A DNA stretch of 64,000 nt. It comes from Streptomyces ficellus (GTDB lineage Bacteria; Actinomycetota; Actinomycetes; Streptomycetales; Streptomycetaceae). Both the position numbers and the translations under genes were made by a program. How positions within the stretch are numbered: position 1 is the first letter of the stretch; each line of letters starts with the position of its first letter. Below are positions 35,308 to 43,467 of this stretch, in pieces. The DNA is taken from contig NZ_CP034279.1 in NCBI RefSeq assembly GCF_009739905.1, positions 2,294,001 to 2,358,000 of the forward strand. The letters run 5' to 3'. Under the pieces are notes generated by a model. The model was not told the DNA's origin. It made no database searches and worked only from the letters and a program-made list of their open reading frames with translations.

Positions 35308-36032
35308 CCCACACAAAGGAGACCGTGAACGTGCTTCCCACGATCACCACTGTCGAGGTACAGGAACAAGCCCCGCGCGTAGCCATACTCCCGGTCGGGT
35401 CGTATGAGCAGCACGGCGCCCATCTACCGCTCATCACCGACACGGCGATCGCGTGCATCATCACGCGCGAGCTGGCCACTGCCCACCCGGTACTCCCGCT
35501 CTCACCGATCAGCATCGCGTGTAGCCACGAGCACGGCACATGGCCGGGCACGGTCAGCATCAGCGCCCGCACCCTTCATGCCGTGATCACTGACATCGCT
35601 CAGTCCCTGGAGACCTCCGGCATCCGGAAGCTCGTGTTGGTCAACGCCCACGGCGGGAACTACGTGCTCTCGAATATCGTGCAGGAGGCCAACGTCACCG
35701 AAGCACGGATGGGGCTCTTCCCGCAGAGTCACGAATGGAAGCGGGCTCGGCAGCACGCAGGACTGGTCAGCAGTTCCTACGACGACATGCACGCGGGGGA
35801 GATCGAAACTTCAATCCTGCTGCATGCGGATCCCTCCCTCGTGCGCCCCGGTTACGAGACCGCAGACCACGATGGGGGCGAACGGCCGTTCCTCCTCACT
35901 CAAGGGATGAAGGCGTACACCAAGACCGGTGTCATCGGGTTCCCTTCGTACGCCACAGCAGAGAAGGGCAAGGCTGTGCTGGCAAGCCTTGTAGAGAGCT
36001 TCGCCGAGCACCTACAGGCGCTGGGTGAGTGA
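35304..36032 (+). CDS. Creatininase-family metal-dependent amidohydrolase
   Basis: 242 residues from a GTG overlapping the upstream stop (GTGA). Family motifs are all visible: LPVGSYEQHGAHLPLITDT near residue 30, CSHEHGTWPGTVS, LVNAHGGNYV near 115 and MHAGEIETS near 175, supplying the Glu, Asp and His metal ligands. Relatives include creatininase, formamide hydrolases of riboflavin/F420 synthesis and the MftE peptidase of mycofactocin. The substrate is unknown. Coupling to an XRE-TPR regulator suggests a small accessory unit carried by the element. Confidence 0.88.
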   Translation: MTHTKETVNVLPTITTVEVQEQAPRVAILPVGSYEQHGAHLPLITDTAIACIITRELATAHPVLPLSPISIACSHEHGTWPGTVSISARTLHAVITDIAQSLETSGIRKLVLVNAHGGNYVLSNIVQEANVTEARMGLFPQSHEWKRARQHAGLVSSSYDDMHAGEIETSILLHADPSLVRPGYETADHDGGERPFLLTQGMKAYTKTGVIGFPSYATAEKGKAVLASLVESFAEHLQALGE

Positions 36033-36175
36033 AACGGACCGCCGACCCGGGCGTCGCCGAGGGGCAGCAGACACCTCGGTGACGCCTGGGTCATGGCAGT
36101 GCCCGCAGCACCCTCGTCCACGGCAGCTCGCACTTGACTTGCAAGCAGCTAGCCGCCCTCCAAGGCAGACGACCC

Positions 36176-38356
36176 CTATGCCACCAAACCTCGAATCACA
36201 GTCGCCATTTCTCTTGGGATCTCCCCCTCCGTCATGACGGATGCGATCCTTACGGAATCCTTCCGCTTATTGAACGAGAGACCGTAGCCACGAAAGATAA
36301 GCTTTAGGATCTCGTCACCCGGGATGAGATCAGCCTTACTGGAGGCCCATCGGGATTCCACGTCACCCGCAGCCCGCCTCAGCGTCTCCTCCATCTTTTG
36401 TCGAAGCTGTTGCACAGAAGCGATGACCTCATCGATCTCTCGATAGGCAGCTGTGAGAAAATCCTCTTCCACATCGCGGTGGATCACCCCTTCACGCCGC
36501 GGGAAGATGGGGGCGCAGATTTCCTTAAGCGCCCGCCTTTCGATAGCTACCGCGCGAAGTTCTTCACACGCCGAGTCGATCTTTTCCTGTACTTGTTCAG
36601 GCGAGACTTGTACCGCACCGTCCGTCCGGATGGCCAAGTACCGTGACAACGTGCGTGCGTCGAGCAGATAGTTCTCCAACTCCCGCTTTTCCAGGACTAC
36701 GAGCTCGCTGACGCCGGAGACCTGCTCCTGCAATTTTATAATTTCGACGCTATTCCTTTCATCTCGATCCAATAGAAACGTTGTTCGCACGTTTCTCTTG
36801 CCCAAGAAGGAAAGGGTTGAAGCAGTTGCAAAGTGGGTGAAGTTTCTTGCCCCCCCAGTGGTAACAAAGCCTACGGATGCCTGACCAAGACTAACCTTCA
36901 GCGTCTCCGCAAAGATCCGTAGGATCTGCTCGTCCGAAGGCCCCTCGACAAAGATAAGGCGATCATACATAAACAGTGAACTAAGGCGGATTCCTAGTTC
37001 TTGAGGGATGGCCTCCTCGGCTTCCGAGACATTAAGTAGATTCACCGTTGTTTGCGGCGCCCTAGAGACCATATACACGTTCTTGAGAGCGCCGACGTCC
37101 AAGAAGTTCGTTGAGTGGGTAGTTAGGAAAACTTGACACTTTTCGCTAACGTTCCGCAGGTACTGCATCAGAGCGGTCTCCAGCGCCGGGTGCAGATGGA
37201 CCTCCGGTTCCTCCACAAGCAACACTTGAGGCTTCTCAAATTCGTAGTCCAGGATGAGGCGCAACGCCTCTCTGACTCCTGACCCATTAACTTGTACCAG
37301 GAAGTCATCGACGTCGAGTTCGGCGACTGGTTGACCGCTACGGCGTGGATTATCGTCCGAGCTAAAGGCGTCAATCTGCACTCCGAGCAAGGTAGAAACC
37401 ACAGATTGAATGTCGTTGAGCACAGCCCCCTGGCCCCGACTTGTTTTGAGCCTGAGGATCTTACTTGCTTCTGCCGGTCCAATCGGATTGCGCTGCTCGG
37501 AAAGATGATGGACCCTCAATTCGGAAATTCGCGAGATGAGGTTGGTGACGTAGTTTGGTACGGTTGTCGCCTCACCTGAAAAAATCCGGACGGGATTGCC
37601 AATCTCCGCATGCTCTACTGACTCGATCTCGGTCGTGAGTTGAGATACCTTACTGCGGCAGATTTGAGTGAATTCCTCAGGAGTTGAGGAGTTCTTAAAG
37701 ACTTGGTCTAGCATACGAATTTGCGAGTTCGAAAGGCTTGTGCGGCGAGATCGAAGGGCATAGGTAACGCCGACATCTTTAGCCATGCGGAATTCATCGT
37801 CGCGAATCCCTTCCATGCCAATGTTCAGCGCCTCCATCTCCTCCCTTGCCTGAGTAACCCGACGAACATTTAGGGCGATCTCAGAGGCGGACTGCTCCTC
37901 CATAGCGAAAATTACGTTGCCTTCCGCATTGTCGGAAACGAAGGCAATTCTACTAATATAACCAACCGGCTGATCCCTCCCATCGAAAGTGAGGGTGATT
38001 GCAATACCGACCTCATGTGTCGAGGTGAATAGAGCGTTGCGCAGCTGGGCAGCTTCAGCTGCGATGTCCTCTTTAAGAAGAGCAATTTCCTGCTCATTTA
38101 GCGACAGTTGGGCATCTAGCGTCACAACCCTTTCGGCACTTTGCCTATTCCAATCAGTACTGCGGCAAATCGCTGGAGAGATACTTACAACTTCACCCCC
38201 CGAACTGAAGAAGTCAAAAAAGATTCTGACGGCAGAGAGCAGGTTGGATTTTCCGGAGTTATTTTTGCCGATCAAGACGTTCAGCTCGCCGCAATCAATC
38301 AGGGACACATCTTGGAGGCTGCGAAAGCCCTGAGCATGCATGGAAGAAAGGCGCAC
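36176..38356 (-). CDS. OLD-like ATPase with C-terminal Toprim nuclease domain
   Basis: 726 residues from a GTG (VRLSSMHAQGFRSL) with AGGGGG upstream; an ATG at 38419 would add 21. The ABC/SMC-type ATPase has Walker A LIGKNNSGKSNL, a long coiled insertion, the region LLVEEPEVHLHPAL with Walker B, and TTHSTNFLD. The Toprim domain follows with FVEGPSDEQIL and LLDRDERNS, the metal-binding Glu and Asp pair. Class 1 OLD proteins and GajA share this order, and many act against phages. No UvrD-like partner is next to it. Base composition is clearly less GC-rich than the surroundings, pointing to recent acquisition. Confidence 0.9.
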   Translation of the reverse strand: MRLSSMHAQGFRSLQDVSLIDCGELNVLIGKNNSGKSNLLSAVRIFFDFFSSGGEVVSISPAICRSTDWNRQSAERVVTLDAQLSLNEQEIALLKEDIAAEAAQLRNALFTSTHEVGIAITLTFDGRDQPVGYISRIAFVSDNAEGNVIFAMEEQSASEIALNVRRVTQAREEMEALNIGMEGIRDDEFRMAKDVGVTYALRSRRTSLSNSQIRMLDQVFKNSSTPEEFTQICRSKVSQLTTEIESVEHAEIGNPVRIFSGEATTVPNYVTNLISRISELRVHHLSEQRNPIGPAEASKILRLKTSRGQGAVLNDIQSVVSTLLGVQIDAFSSDDNPRRSGQPVAELDVDDFLVQVNGSGVREALRLILDYEFEKPQVLLVEEPEVHLHPALETALMQYLRNVSEKCQVFLTTHSTNFLDVGALKNVYMVSRAPQTTVNLLNVSEAEEAIPQELGIRLSSLFMYDRLIFVEGPSDEQILRIFAETLKVSLGQASVGFVTTGGARNFTHFATASTLSFLGKRNVRTTFLLDRDERNSVEIIKLQEQVSGVSELVVLEKRELENYLLDARTLSRYLAIRTDGAVQVSPEQVQEKIDSACEELRAVAIERRALKEICAPIFPRREGVIHRDVEEDFLTAAYREIDEVIASVQQLRQKMEETLRRAAGDVESRWASSKADLIPGDEILKLIFRGYGLSFNKRKDSVRIASVMTEGEIPREMATVIRGLVA

Positions 38357-38647
38357 GAATCCCCCTGATTTTGAACCACTCACTGGAGCGGTCACATTGT
38401 ATCGACGGAACGTAGTCATTGGGGGCTGATCCGGTCAAGTGCTTGTCGCACCCGCACCGGACATTGCATGACCAGTCGAACGCTGATTCGGTGAATGCAG
38501 GTGAACGGCCCCGCACGGGACTCAGACTTGGGAAGCCTGTGGGTTCCCGCGCGCCCGAAGTGTCACGGGGCGCCGTTCGTGCGCTCTAGCCGCATGACTG
38601 GCCGCCGCCCCACTCTGTGGGATCCGGAGCCGAGGACAGGGGGCGTC
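38357..38647. other. Divergent intergenic region between nuclease and zinc-protein genes
   Basis: About 290 bases. It should hold promoters for the leftward nuclease gene and the rightward small gene. I see no convincing -10/-35 pair or repeat. Confidence 0.35.
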
Positions 38648-38812
38648 GTGAGTGATTGGAAGCAGGGCAAGTGCGGTTGGCCCCTTAAGAGCGGAGGTCG
38701 CTGCTCGAACTTGACCATGAAAAACACCTCCAGATGCTGGCGGCACCAGGGGGACTGGACGAAGCGAGGGCAAGCGGAGCGGAAGAAGGCCGGCAGGGGC
38801 CGCAAGCGGTGA
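38648..38812 (+). CDS. Small Cys/His zinc-knuckle protein
   Basis: 54 residues from a GTG (VSDWKQGKCGWPLKSGGRC) with AGGGGG four bases upstream; an ATG at 38594 in frame would add 18. The pattern C-G-x6-G-R-C ... C-W-R-H-Q is the recurrent C-C-C-H knuckle of small proteins on Streptomyces plasmids and phages. The tail is strongly basic (KRGQAERKKAGRGRKR). Nucleic-acid binding is likely. It is next to attR and divergent from the nuclease gene, so a link to it is possible but untested. Confidence 0.65.
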   Translation: MSDWKQGKCGWPLKSGGRCSNLTMKNTSRCWRHQGDWTKRGQAERKKAGRGRKR

Positions 38813-38966
38813 CCCGTGCGCAGGCATCAGAGGGTGCCGAATCGTGTTACGCGGCATGCGAAATCGGCGCCCCGGCGCGTGAGTAGCGTGTGAAGCGCGT
38901 GGGCTCTTGATCTGTCCAGCAGGTCTGCCCAGGTCAGGCGCACCCGCAAGTACTGACTATCAATGC

Positions 38967-39009
38967 CCTCCGGAGCCGTGTGCGCAGGTTCGAATCCTGC
39001 CGGGGGCAC
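38967..39009 (+). repeat. attR, 43-bp copy of tRNA-Arg 3' end
   Basis: Identical over 43 bases to 20943-20985. The bases to its left do not continue the tRNA, so this is a partial copy and not a gene. It marks the right end of the element. Confidence 0.95.
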
Positions 39010-39025
39010 CCTGTATGAGGTGCCC

Positions 39026-39065
39026 AAGACCCCGACACCAGCGGTAGCGCTGAGGCCGGGGTCTT
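39026..39065 (+). terminator. Original tRNA-Arg terminator, displaced
   Basis: AAGACCCCG (39026-39034) and CGGGGTCTT (39057-39065) pair, with a second inner stem CAGCG/CGCTG. It starts 16 bases after attR, the distance expected for a tRNA terminator, so before integration it ended the tRNA-Arg transcript. Confidence 0.85.
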
Positions 39066-39132
39066 CGTGTTTTGCGCGGGCGGGTGCGGCCCGGCAGCCG
39101 TATGGCGCGACACGCGGCCGGGATAGGGCGTC

Positions 39133-40016
39133 TCAGCGCGCCATGATCTCCGTGATCCGCATGAGTCCGTCGGCGCCGTGGCCCCGTCCGATGGCCCGGC
39201 GGGCCAGGCCTTCCGCCGCGCGCATCACCTGGGCGTCGATGCCGTGGGCCTCCGAGGTGTGGACGATGTGGGCCATGGACGAGGCCGCCGAGGTGAGGGG
39301 GTTGTCCTCGCCGGAGAAGGTTCCGCTGTCCACGTCGTCCGCGAGCTCCACGAAGCTCGGCGGGAGGAGGTCGCCGATGCCCTTGGCGAAGGGCGCCAAC
39401 TCGCGTGCGGTGATCCCTTCCGCCCGTGCCACCGCCATCGCGTGGGCGTAGCCCGTCATGGCGGTCCAGAAGATGTCGAGCAGCGCGATGTCGTACGCCG
39501 CCGCCCGGCCGATGTCCTCGCCGAGGTGGGTGTGGGTGCCGCCCAGCGCCTCCAGGACGGGCCGGTGCTCGCGGTAGAGGTCCTCGGGGCCGCTGTGGAG
39601 GAACACCGCGTCCGGGGTGCCGATGGTCGTGGTCGGCGTCATGATCGCACCGTCCAGGTAGCACACACCGTGTTCGGCCGCCCATGCCGCGGCGTCCCGG
39701 GCCCGGTCCGGGGTGTCAACACTGAGGTTGGCCACCGTGCGGCCCCTGAGCGCGTCCGTGACCTCCTCGCGCCGCAGGACGGTGTCCGCGGCGTCGTAGT
39801 TCACCACGCACACCACGGTCAGCGTGCTCGCGCGACCGCTTCCTCGGCCGATCCGACGCTGACCGCTCCCCGTGCCACCAACTCCGTGTCCCGGCCCGGC
39901 GTCCGGTTCCAGACCGTGGTGCGCAGGCCGGCGTCCAGGAACGCGCGTGCCAGGGCTCGGCCCATCGGTCCCAGGCCGAGGACGGTGACGTCGGACTGTT
40001 GCGTGTGTGCAGGCAT
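39133..40016 (-). pseudogene. NAD(P)-dependent beta-hydroxyacid dehydrogenase/imine reductase-like gene, frameshifted
   Basis: The first frame gives MPAHTQQSDVTVLGLGPMG, the Rossmann start, to EEAVARAR and then stops. The rest continues in another frame as STLTVVCVVNYDAADTVL through DGAIMTPTTTIG and AAYDIALLDIFWTAMTGYAHA to the end. Removing one CG from CGCGCG at 39829-39834 restores a single frame reading EEAVASTLTVVCVV, as in the family. About 294 residues would result, normal length. It is divergent from the HxlR gene, its likely regulator. A sequencing error cannot be excluded. Confidence 0.8.
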
Positions 40017-40063
40017 GACTCAACTCCCGTATACATGTGAGCAAGAGAAGAAGGGGGAAGGAG

Positions 40064-40414
40064 ATGACTCGCAGTCGGGCCCAGGATCCGGATGTCTGTG
40101 GCGTGACCGCCGCGATCGCCGTCATCGACGGGAAGTGGAAGACCGCCCTGCTCTGGCTGCTGGAATCCGGTCCCCATCGCCCGGGCGAGCTCCGCCGGCG
40201 GCTGCCGGGCCTCAGCGAGAAGGTGCTGACTCAGGCCCTCCGCGAGATGGAGACCGATGGGCTGGTGCACCGGGAGGTGCACGACGTGCTTCCGCTGAAG
40301 ACCGTTTACTCCTTGACCGCGTTCGGCCGGGAGCTCTCCGAGATGCTGGCTCCGCTCTCCGACTGGGGCCACCGCCGCCTGGAGAAGCTCGCCGAGGCCC
40401 AGTCGGCCTCTTGA
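40064..40414 (+). CDS. HxlR-family transcriptional regulator
   Basis: 116 residues. The winged-helix core is typical: VCGVTAAIAVIDGKWKTALLWLLESGPHRPGELRRRLPGLSEKVLTQALREMETDGLVHREV and the wing VYSLTAFGREL. A Cys near the N-terminus (DPDVCGV) is in the place used by redox-sensing members of the family. Start at the ATG preceded by GGGGGAAGGAG; a GTG at 40037 is possible. It is divergent from the dehydrogenase gene, with 47 bases in between containing the palindrome GTATAC, and probably controls it. Confidence 0.88.
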   Translation: MTRSRAQDPDVCGVTAAIAVIDGKWKTALLWLLESGPHRPGELRRRLPGLSEKVLTQALREMETDGLVHREVHDVLPLKTVYSLTAFGRELSEMLAPLSDWGHRRLEKLAEAQSAS

Positions 40415-40604
40415 CGCGTCACTTCGGCACCCCACTCCCCGTCCGGCTCCGACGGCCCCCCGGCCGCCTGCTCACCAGCCTCGCCCGTTCGGCGCCTGGG
40501 GCCAAGTACCCACAAAAAGGTGGCTACTACGGCGCCGGTATGGATCCCTGTCGTACCCTCCCCGGGTGTGGGGCGAGGTTTCCGGCCTCGGGGAAGGGGG
40601 CGGC

Positions 40605-41186
40605 GTGGGCGCCGGCTGGGTGGGGTTGTTGATCGCCGTCGTGGGTGTGGCGGGAACGCTGGGGGCGGCGCTGCTGACGCAGAACCGTGCCGACCGCACC
40701 AAGCGGATGGAACTGCGGGCCGCGGCGGAGCAGCGTCGCGAGGAGCGCGATCACGCTCTTGAGTTGCTACGGGTGGAGCGGGCCGATGAACGGCAGCGCG
40801 AGAGCCTTGAGCGGCGGCGCGCCTGCTACATCTCGCTGAACACCGCCGCGCGTCAGTACCTGACGGCGATGACCAGTCACCTCCACGCCCTTCGGCGGGG
40901 CGAGGACAGTGACGCGTCCCTGGAGAACCTGGAGGCGGCCCGGCTGTCCTTCCGGGACTGCTACGCGGAAGCCCAGATGATCGCGCCGGATGCGGTGTCG
41001 CGTGCGTCCGGCGCCGCCAAGTCACGGTTGAACGCCGCGTACGGGACGCTCAGGGAGTACGGTGCGGCTCCCGCGGACCACGCCGAAGAACTGGCCGGCC
41101 TCGAGGGCGAGTTCCACCGGGAGGTCTGGCCGTACGTGGGGGAGATGAAGCGGGCGATGCGCGCCGATCTTGGTGTCGACGACTAG
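40605..41186 (+). CDS. Hypothetical protein with one membrane helix and coiled coil
   Basis: 193 residues from a GTG (VGAGWVGLLIAVVGVAG) with GGGGG upstream; a GTG at 40566 would add 13. One N-terminal membrane helix is followed by a basic coiled region (RTKRMELRAAAEQRREERDHALELL) and a helical domain of about 110 residues with no motif I recognise. Its TAG stop coincides with the left end of the MITE-like element, so the insertion may have replaced the original end. Confidence 0.65.
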   Translation: MGAGWVGLLIAVVGVAGTLGAALLTQNRADRTKRMELRAAAEQRREERDHALELLRVERADERQRESLERRRACYISLNTAARQYLTAMTSHLHALRRGEDSDASLENLEAARLSFRDCYAEAQMIAPDAVSRASGAAKSRLNAAYGTLREYGAAPADHAEELAGLEGEFHREVWPYVGEMKRAMRADLGVDD

Positions 41187-41358
41187 GGCGTGTCCGGAAA
41201 GTATCGGCGTCCGCCCGGAGGGCGGGGGCCGTGGCGTCCGGTGCGTGCTGTCGCAAGGCGGAGGAGGGAGACATGGCGGAGCCATGGCGACCGACGACAA
41301 CGCGGCGACAGTGCGTGCAGGGCGTCACGGGCCAGGCGAGACTTGACGGACACGACCT
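41185..41358. mobile_element. MITE-like element with imperfect terminal inverted repeats
   Basis: Left end GGGCGTGTCCGGAAAGT (41186-41202); the right end 41341-41357 is its complement at 14 of 17 positions. TA stands at 41184-41185 and 41358-41359, a possible target duplication. The roughly 140-base interior has no transposase. I recognise its CAAGGCGGAGGAGG and CATGGCGGAGCCATGG stretches as common repeat sequence in Streptomyces genomes. Confidence 0.65.
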
Positions 41359-41393
41359 ACGGCGTGTCCGTGACGTCCCGTTCGGCCGGTCCG

Positions 41394-42245
41394 CTACGCC
41401 CCCGTCGCCACCGGCAGTTCCGACGGCCGGCCCCAGTCGCTCCAGGAGCCGTCGTAGACCGCGGTGTCGTCGTAGCCGGCGAGTTCGGCGGCGAGGGCGA
41501 GGACGCAGGCGGTGACGCCGGAGCCGCAGGTGAAGGTGAGGGTGCGGCGGGTGCCGACCGAGGCGGTGAGGTGGGCGCGCAGGTCGGCCGGGGGGCGCAG
41601 TCGGCCGGTCTCGTCGAGGAGGTCGCCGAAGGGGAGGTTGACCGCGCCGGGCATGTGGCCGCCGCGCAGGCCCGGGCGGGGTTCGGGGGCCGTGCCGGTG
41701 AAGCGGGCGGGGGTGCGGGCGTCGAGGACGGCGGCGGCGGGGTCGGCCAGGGCGGCGCGCACGTGGGCGCTGTCCACCAGGAGGCCCGGCCGGGGGCGGG
41801 CGGTGAAGTCGCCGTGGGGGCCGGTGTACCGGGCGGGGAGCGGCTCCACCGGGTGGCCCGCGGCCGTCCAGGCGGGGAGGCCGCCGTCGAGCACCGCGGC
41901 GCGGTCGAAGCCCATCGCCCGCAGCATCCACCAGGCGCGGGCGCTGGAGTAGACGCCGGCGGCGTCGTACACGACGACCGTGCTCGTGTCGTCGAGGCCC
42001 AGGGCGCGCAGTTCCGCGGTGAACGCGGCGGGGGCGGGCATGGTGTGGGGCAGGGGGCTCGTGTGGTCGGACAGGGGTCCGTCGAGGTCGAAGGGGCGTG
42101 CCCCGGGGACGCGGTGCGGCGAGCCGCGGTGCGTCCCCACGGAGGCGTCGAGGACGACGAGGCCGGGCGCGCCCAGGTGTGCGGTCAGCCATGCGGGGTC
42201 GACCAGGGGGCCGGGGAGGGCGGGTCGGGGTCGCGGGGTGTGCAC
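41394..42245 (-). CDS. Thiosulfate/3-mercaptopyruvate sulfurtransferase
   Basis: Two tandem rhodanese domains in 283 residues. The start is a GTG with AGGAG seven bases upstream; an ORF extending to 42362 has a Pro-rich N-terminus unlike the family. The first, inactive domain includes VVLDASVGTHRGSPHRVPGA and VVVYDAAGVYSSARAWWMLRAMG. The second has VLDARTPARFTG and the active-site loop FTCGSGVTACV, with Cys as sulfur carrier. CGSGVTA is the mercaptopyruvate type. It moves sulfane sulfur to cyanide or thiols. Confidence 0.92.
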   Translation of the reverse strand: MHTPRPRPALPGPLVDPAWLTAHLGAPGLVVLDASVGTHRGSPHRVPGARPFDLDGPLSDHTSPLPHTMPAPAAFTAELRALGLDDTSTVVVYDAAGVYSSARAWWMLRAMGFDRAAVLDGGLPAWTAAGHPVEPLPARYTGPHGDFTARPRPGLLVDSAHVRAALADPAAAVLDARTPARFTGTAPEPRPGLRGGHMPGAVNLPFGDLLDETGRLRPPADLRAHLTASVGTRRTLTFTCGSGVTACVLALAAELAGYDDTAVYDGSWSDWGRPSELPVATGA

Positions 42246-42358
42246 CGGGTGCTCCTGGCGGTCGTCGGGTTCCGCCTCCGGATCCGGACGCGCGTGGTGT
42301 GGTGCGGGTGTGGGGGGTGGCGGGCCTGGTGCAAGGGTCGCCGGGCCGGTTCTCCGCG

Positions 42359-43342
42359 TCAACCGTGGTCGGCGTCGAGGAGGTCGGACTGGGCGAGGAG
42401 GTAGGCGAGATGGGCCCTGCTCCGGCCGCCCAGGAGGTCGGAGGCCTTCTTGATGTGGGTGGAGACGGTGCGCGGGCTCACGCCCAGGCGGCCGGCGATG
42501 GCCGCGTCCGTGTAGCCCTCCACCATCAGGCGCAGCACGGCACGACGGGTCTCGTCGGTCATGAGCGGGGGGCGGGCGTACTCCTGGGTGATGCTGACGG
42601 CTTCGGCGCGTTCCCAGGTGTGGTCGAACACCTTGGCCAGGTAGTGGACGATCGCCGGGTGGTCGATGGCGAGCGCCGCGGTCCGCAGCTCGTGGCGGGG
42701 GTCCGGGATGAACGCGGTGGTGCGGTCGTAGATGATCAGCCGGTCGAACACCTCGTTGATGGTGCGGAACTGGGCGCCTGACGCGGTGGCCTGCTCGATG
42801 TAGGCGAGCGTGGGGCCGTGGGCGCGCACGGTGTGCTGGTAGAGCGTGCGCTGTTTGACGCCGCGCCGGTGCATGGCGAGGACCCGGGACAGGGATCTCG
42901 CGAGGTTCTCGGGGGCGCGTCCGCCGCCGGGCTGACAGGTCAGCAGTTCTTCGCGGCAGGCTTCGGCGGCCTGGCGCAGGGCGGCCTGGATGACTTCCGC
43001 CCCCTGGAGGAGGCGTACGGATCCGGAGGTGGCCTGGCGGGTGGCGCGGTAGACGGTCTCGGCCGCCGTGATCGAGTCACGGATGGCCGCGATGGTGTGC
43101 TGGTGGGTGAGCACTTCGCGTTCTATGGGCCGGGTCAGTTCGCGGCCCGCTATATCCGGAGGGACGGCTGCCAGTAATGCCGGTGTTTCGGCCAACGGCC
43201 GCATCAGGCCCAGCCGGAGGAGGCATGGGGGCACTTCCTCGGAAACCGGACCATGGAGCAGAGCACGTCGGTAGACCTCCAAACCGCGATCGCACAGCTT
43301 GGTGACGTTCGAATGAGGGGCTAAGTCCGAATTTGTGCACAT
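42359..43342 (-). CDS. LuxR-type regulator with TrmB/phospholipase-D-like sensor region
   Basis: 327 residues from MCTNSDLAPH, with GGAGAGG before the ATG. The middle resembles the sensor domain seen in actinomycete LuxR regulators: VKQRTLYQHTVRAHGPTLAYIEQATASGAQFRTI then RLIIYDRTTAFIPDP. The C-terminal helix-turn-helix is VLRLMVEGYTDAAIAGRLGVSPRTVSTHIKKA. It is divergent from the 52-residue peptide gene that opens the cluster to the right; the 125-base gap between them must hold both promoters. It is the likely cluster-specific regulator. Confidence 0.9.
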   Translation of the reverse strand: MCTNSDLAPHSNVTKLCDRGLEVYRRALLHGPVSEEVPPCLLRLGLMRPLAETPALLAAVPPDIAGRELTRPIEREVLTHQHTIAAIRDSITAAETVYRATRQATSGSVRLLQGAEVIQAALRQAAEACREELLTCQPGGGRAPENLARSLSRVLAMHRRGVKQRTLYQHTVRAHGPTLAYIEQATASGAQFRTINEVFDRLIIYDRTTAFIPDPRHELRTAALAIDHPAIVHYLAKVFDHTWERAEAVSITQEYARPPLMTDETRRAVLRLMVEGYTDAAIAGRLGVSPRTVSTHIKKASDLLGGRSRAHLAYLLAQSDLLDADHG

Positions 43343-43467
43343 TTGCCTCTCCTTCCGATTCTTGCATTGCGTGATCATGATGCTACTCAATCAACCATTC
43401 CGGTGGTCGCATACGGCATTCTTCTCGTGGCGAGAGGCCGAGGGGCCTTTCAGCCAGGGGAGGGAAA

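Larger units (their letters stand above)
20943..39009. mobile_element. Integrated actinomycete integrative and conjugative element (AICE)
   Basis: The unit repeats every 18,024 bases between 43-bp perfect attachment repeats. Its content is that of the AICE class: tyrosine integrase and excisionase next to attL, replication proteins, one FtsK-like translocase for double-stranded DNA transfer, small spread-type membrane proteins and a GntR repressor. The replication type (DUF3987 plus Prim-Pol) resembles SLP1/pMEA-like rather than RepSA elements. Its right third carries regulator and defence-like cargo of different base composition. No copy of a relaxase or type IV secretion genes is seen, as expected. 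Confidence 0.93.

Noticed and set aside
39819..39840. Programmed ribosomal frameshift in the dehydrogenase gene
   Set aside because: There is no slippery heptamer of known type or following pseudoknot, and the family is not known to use one; a two-base indel in a CG run explains it.
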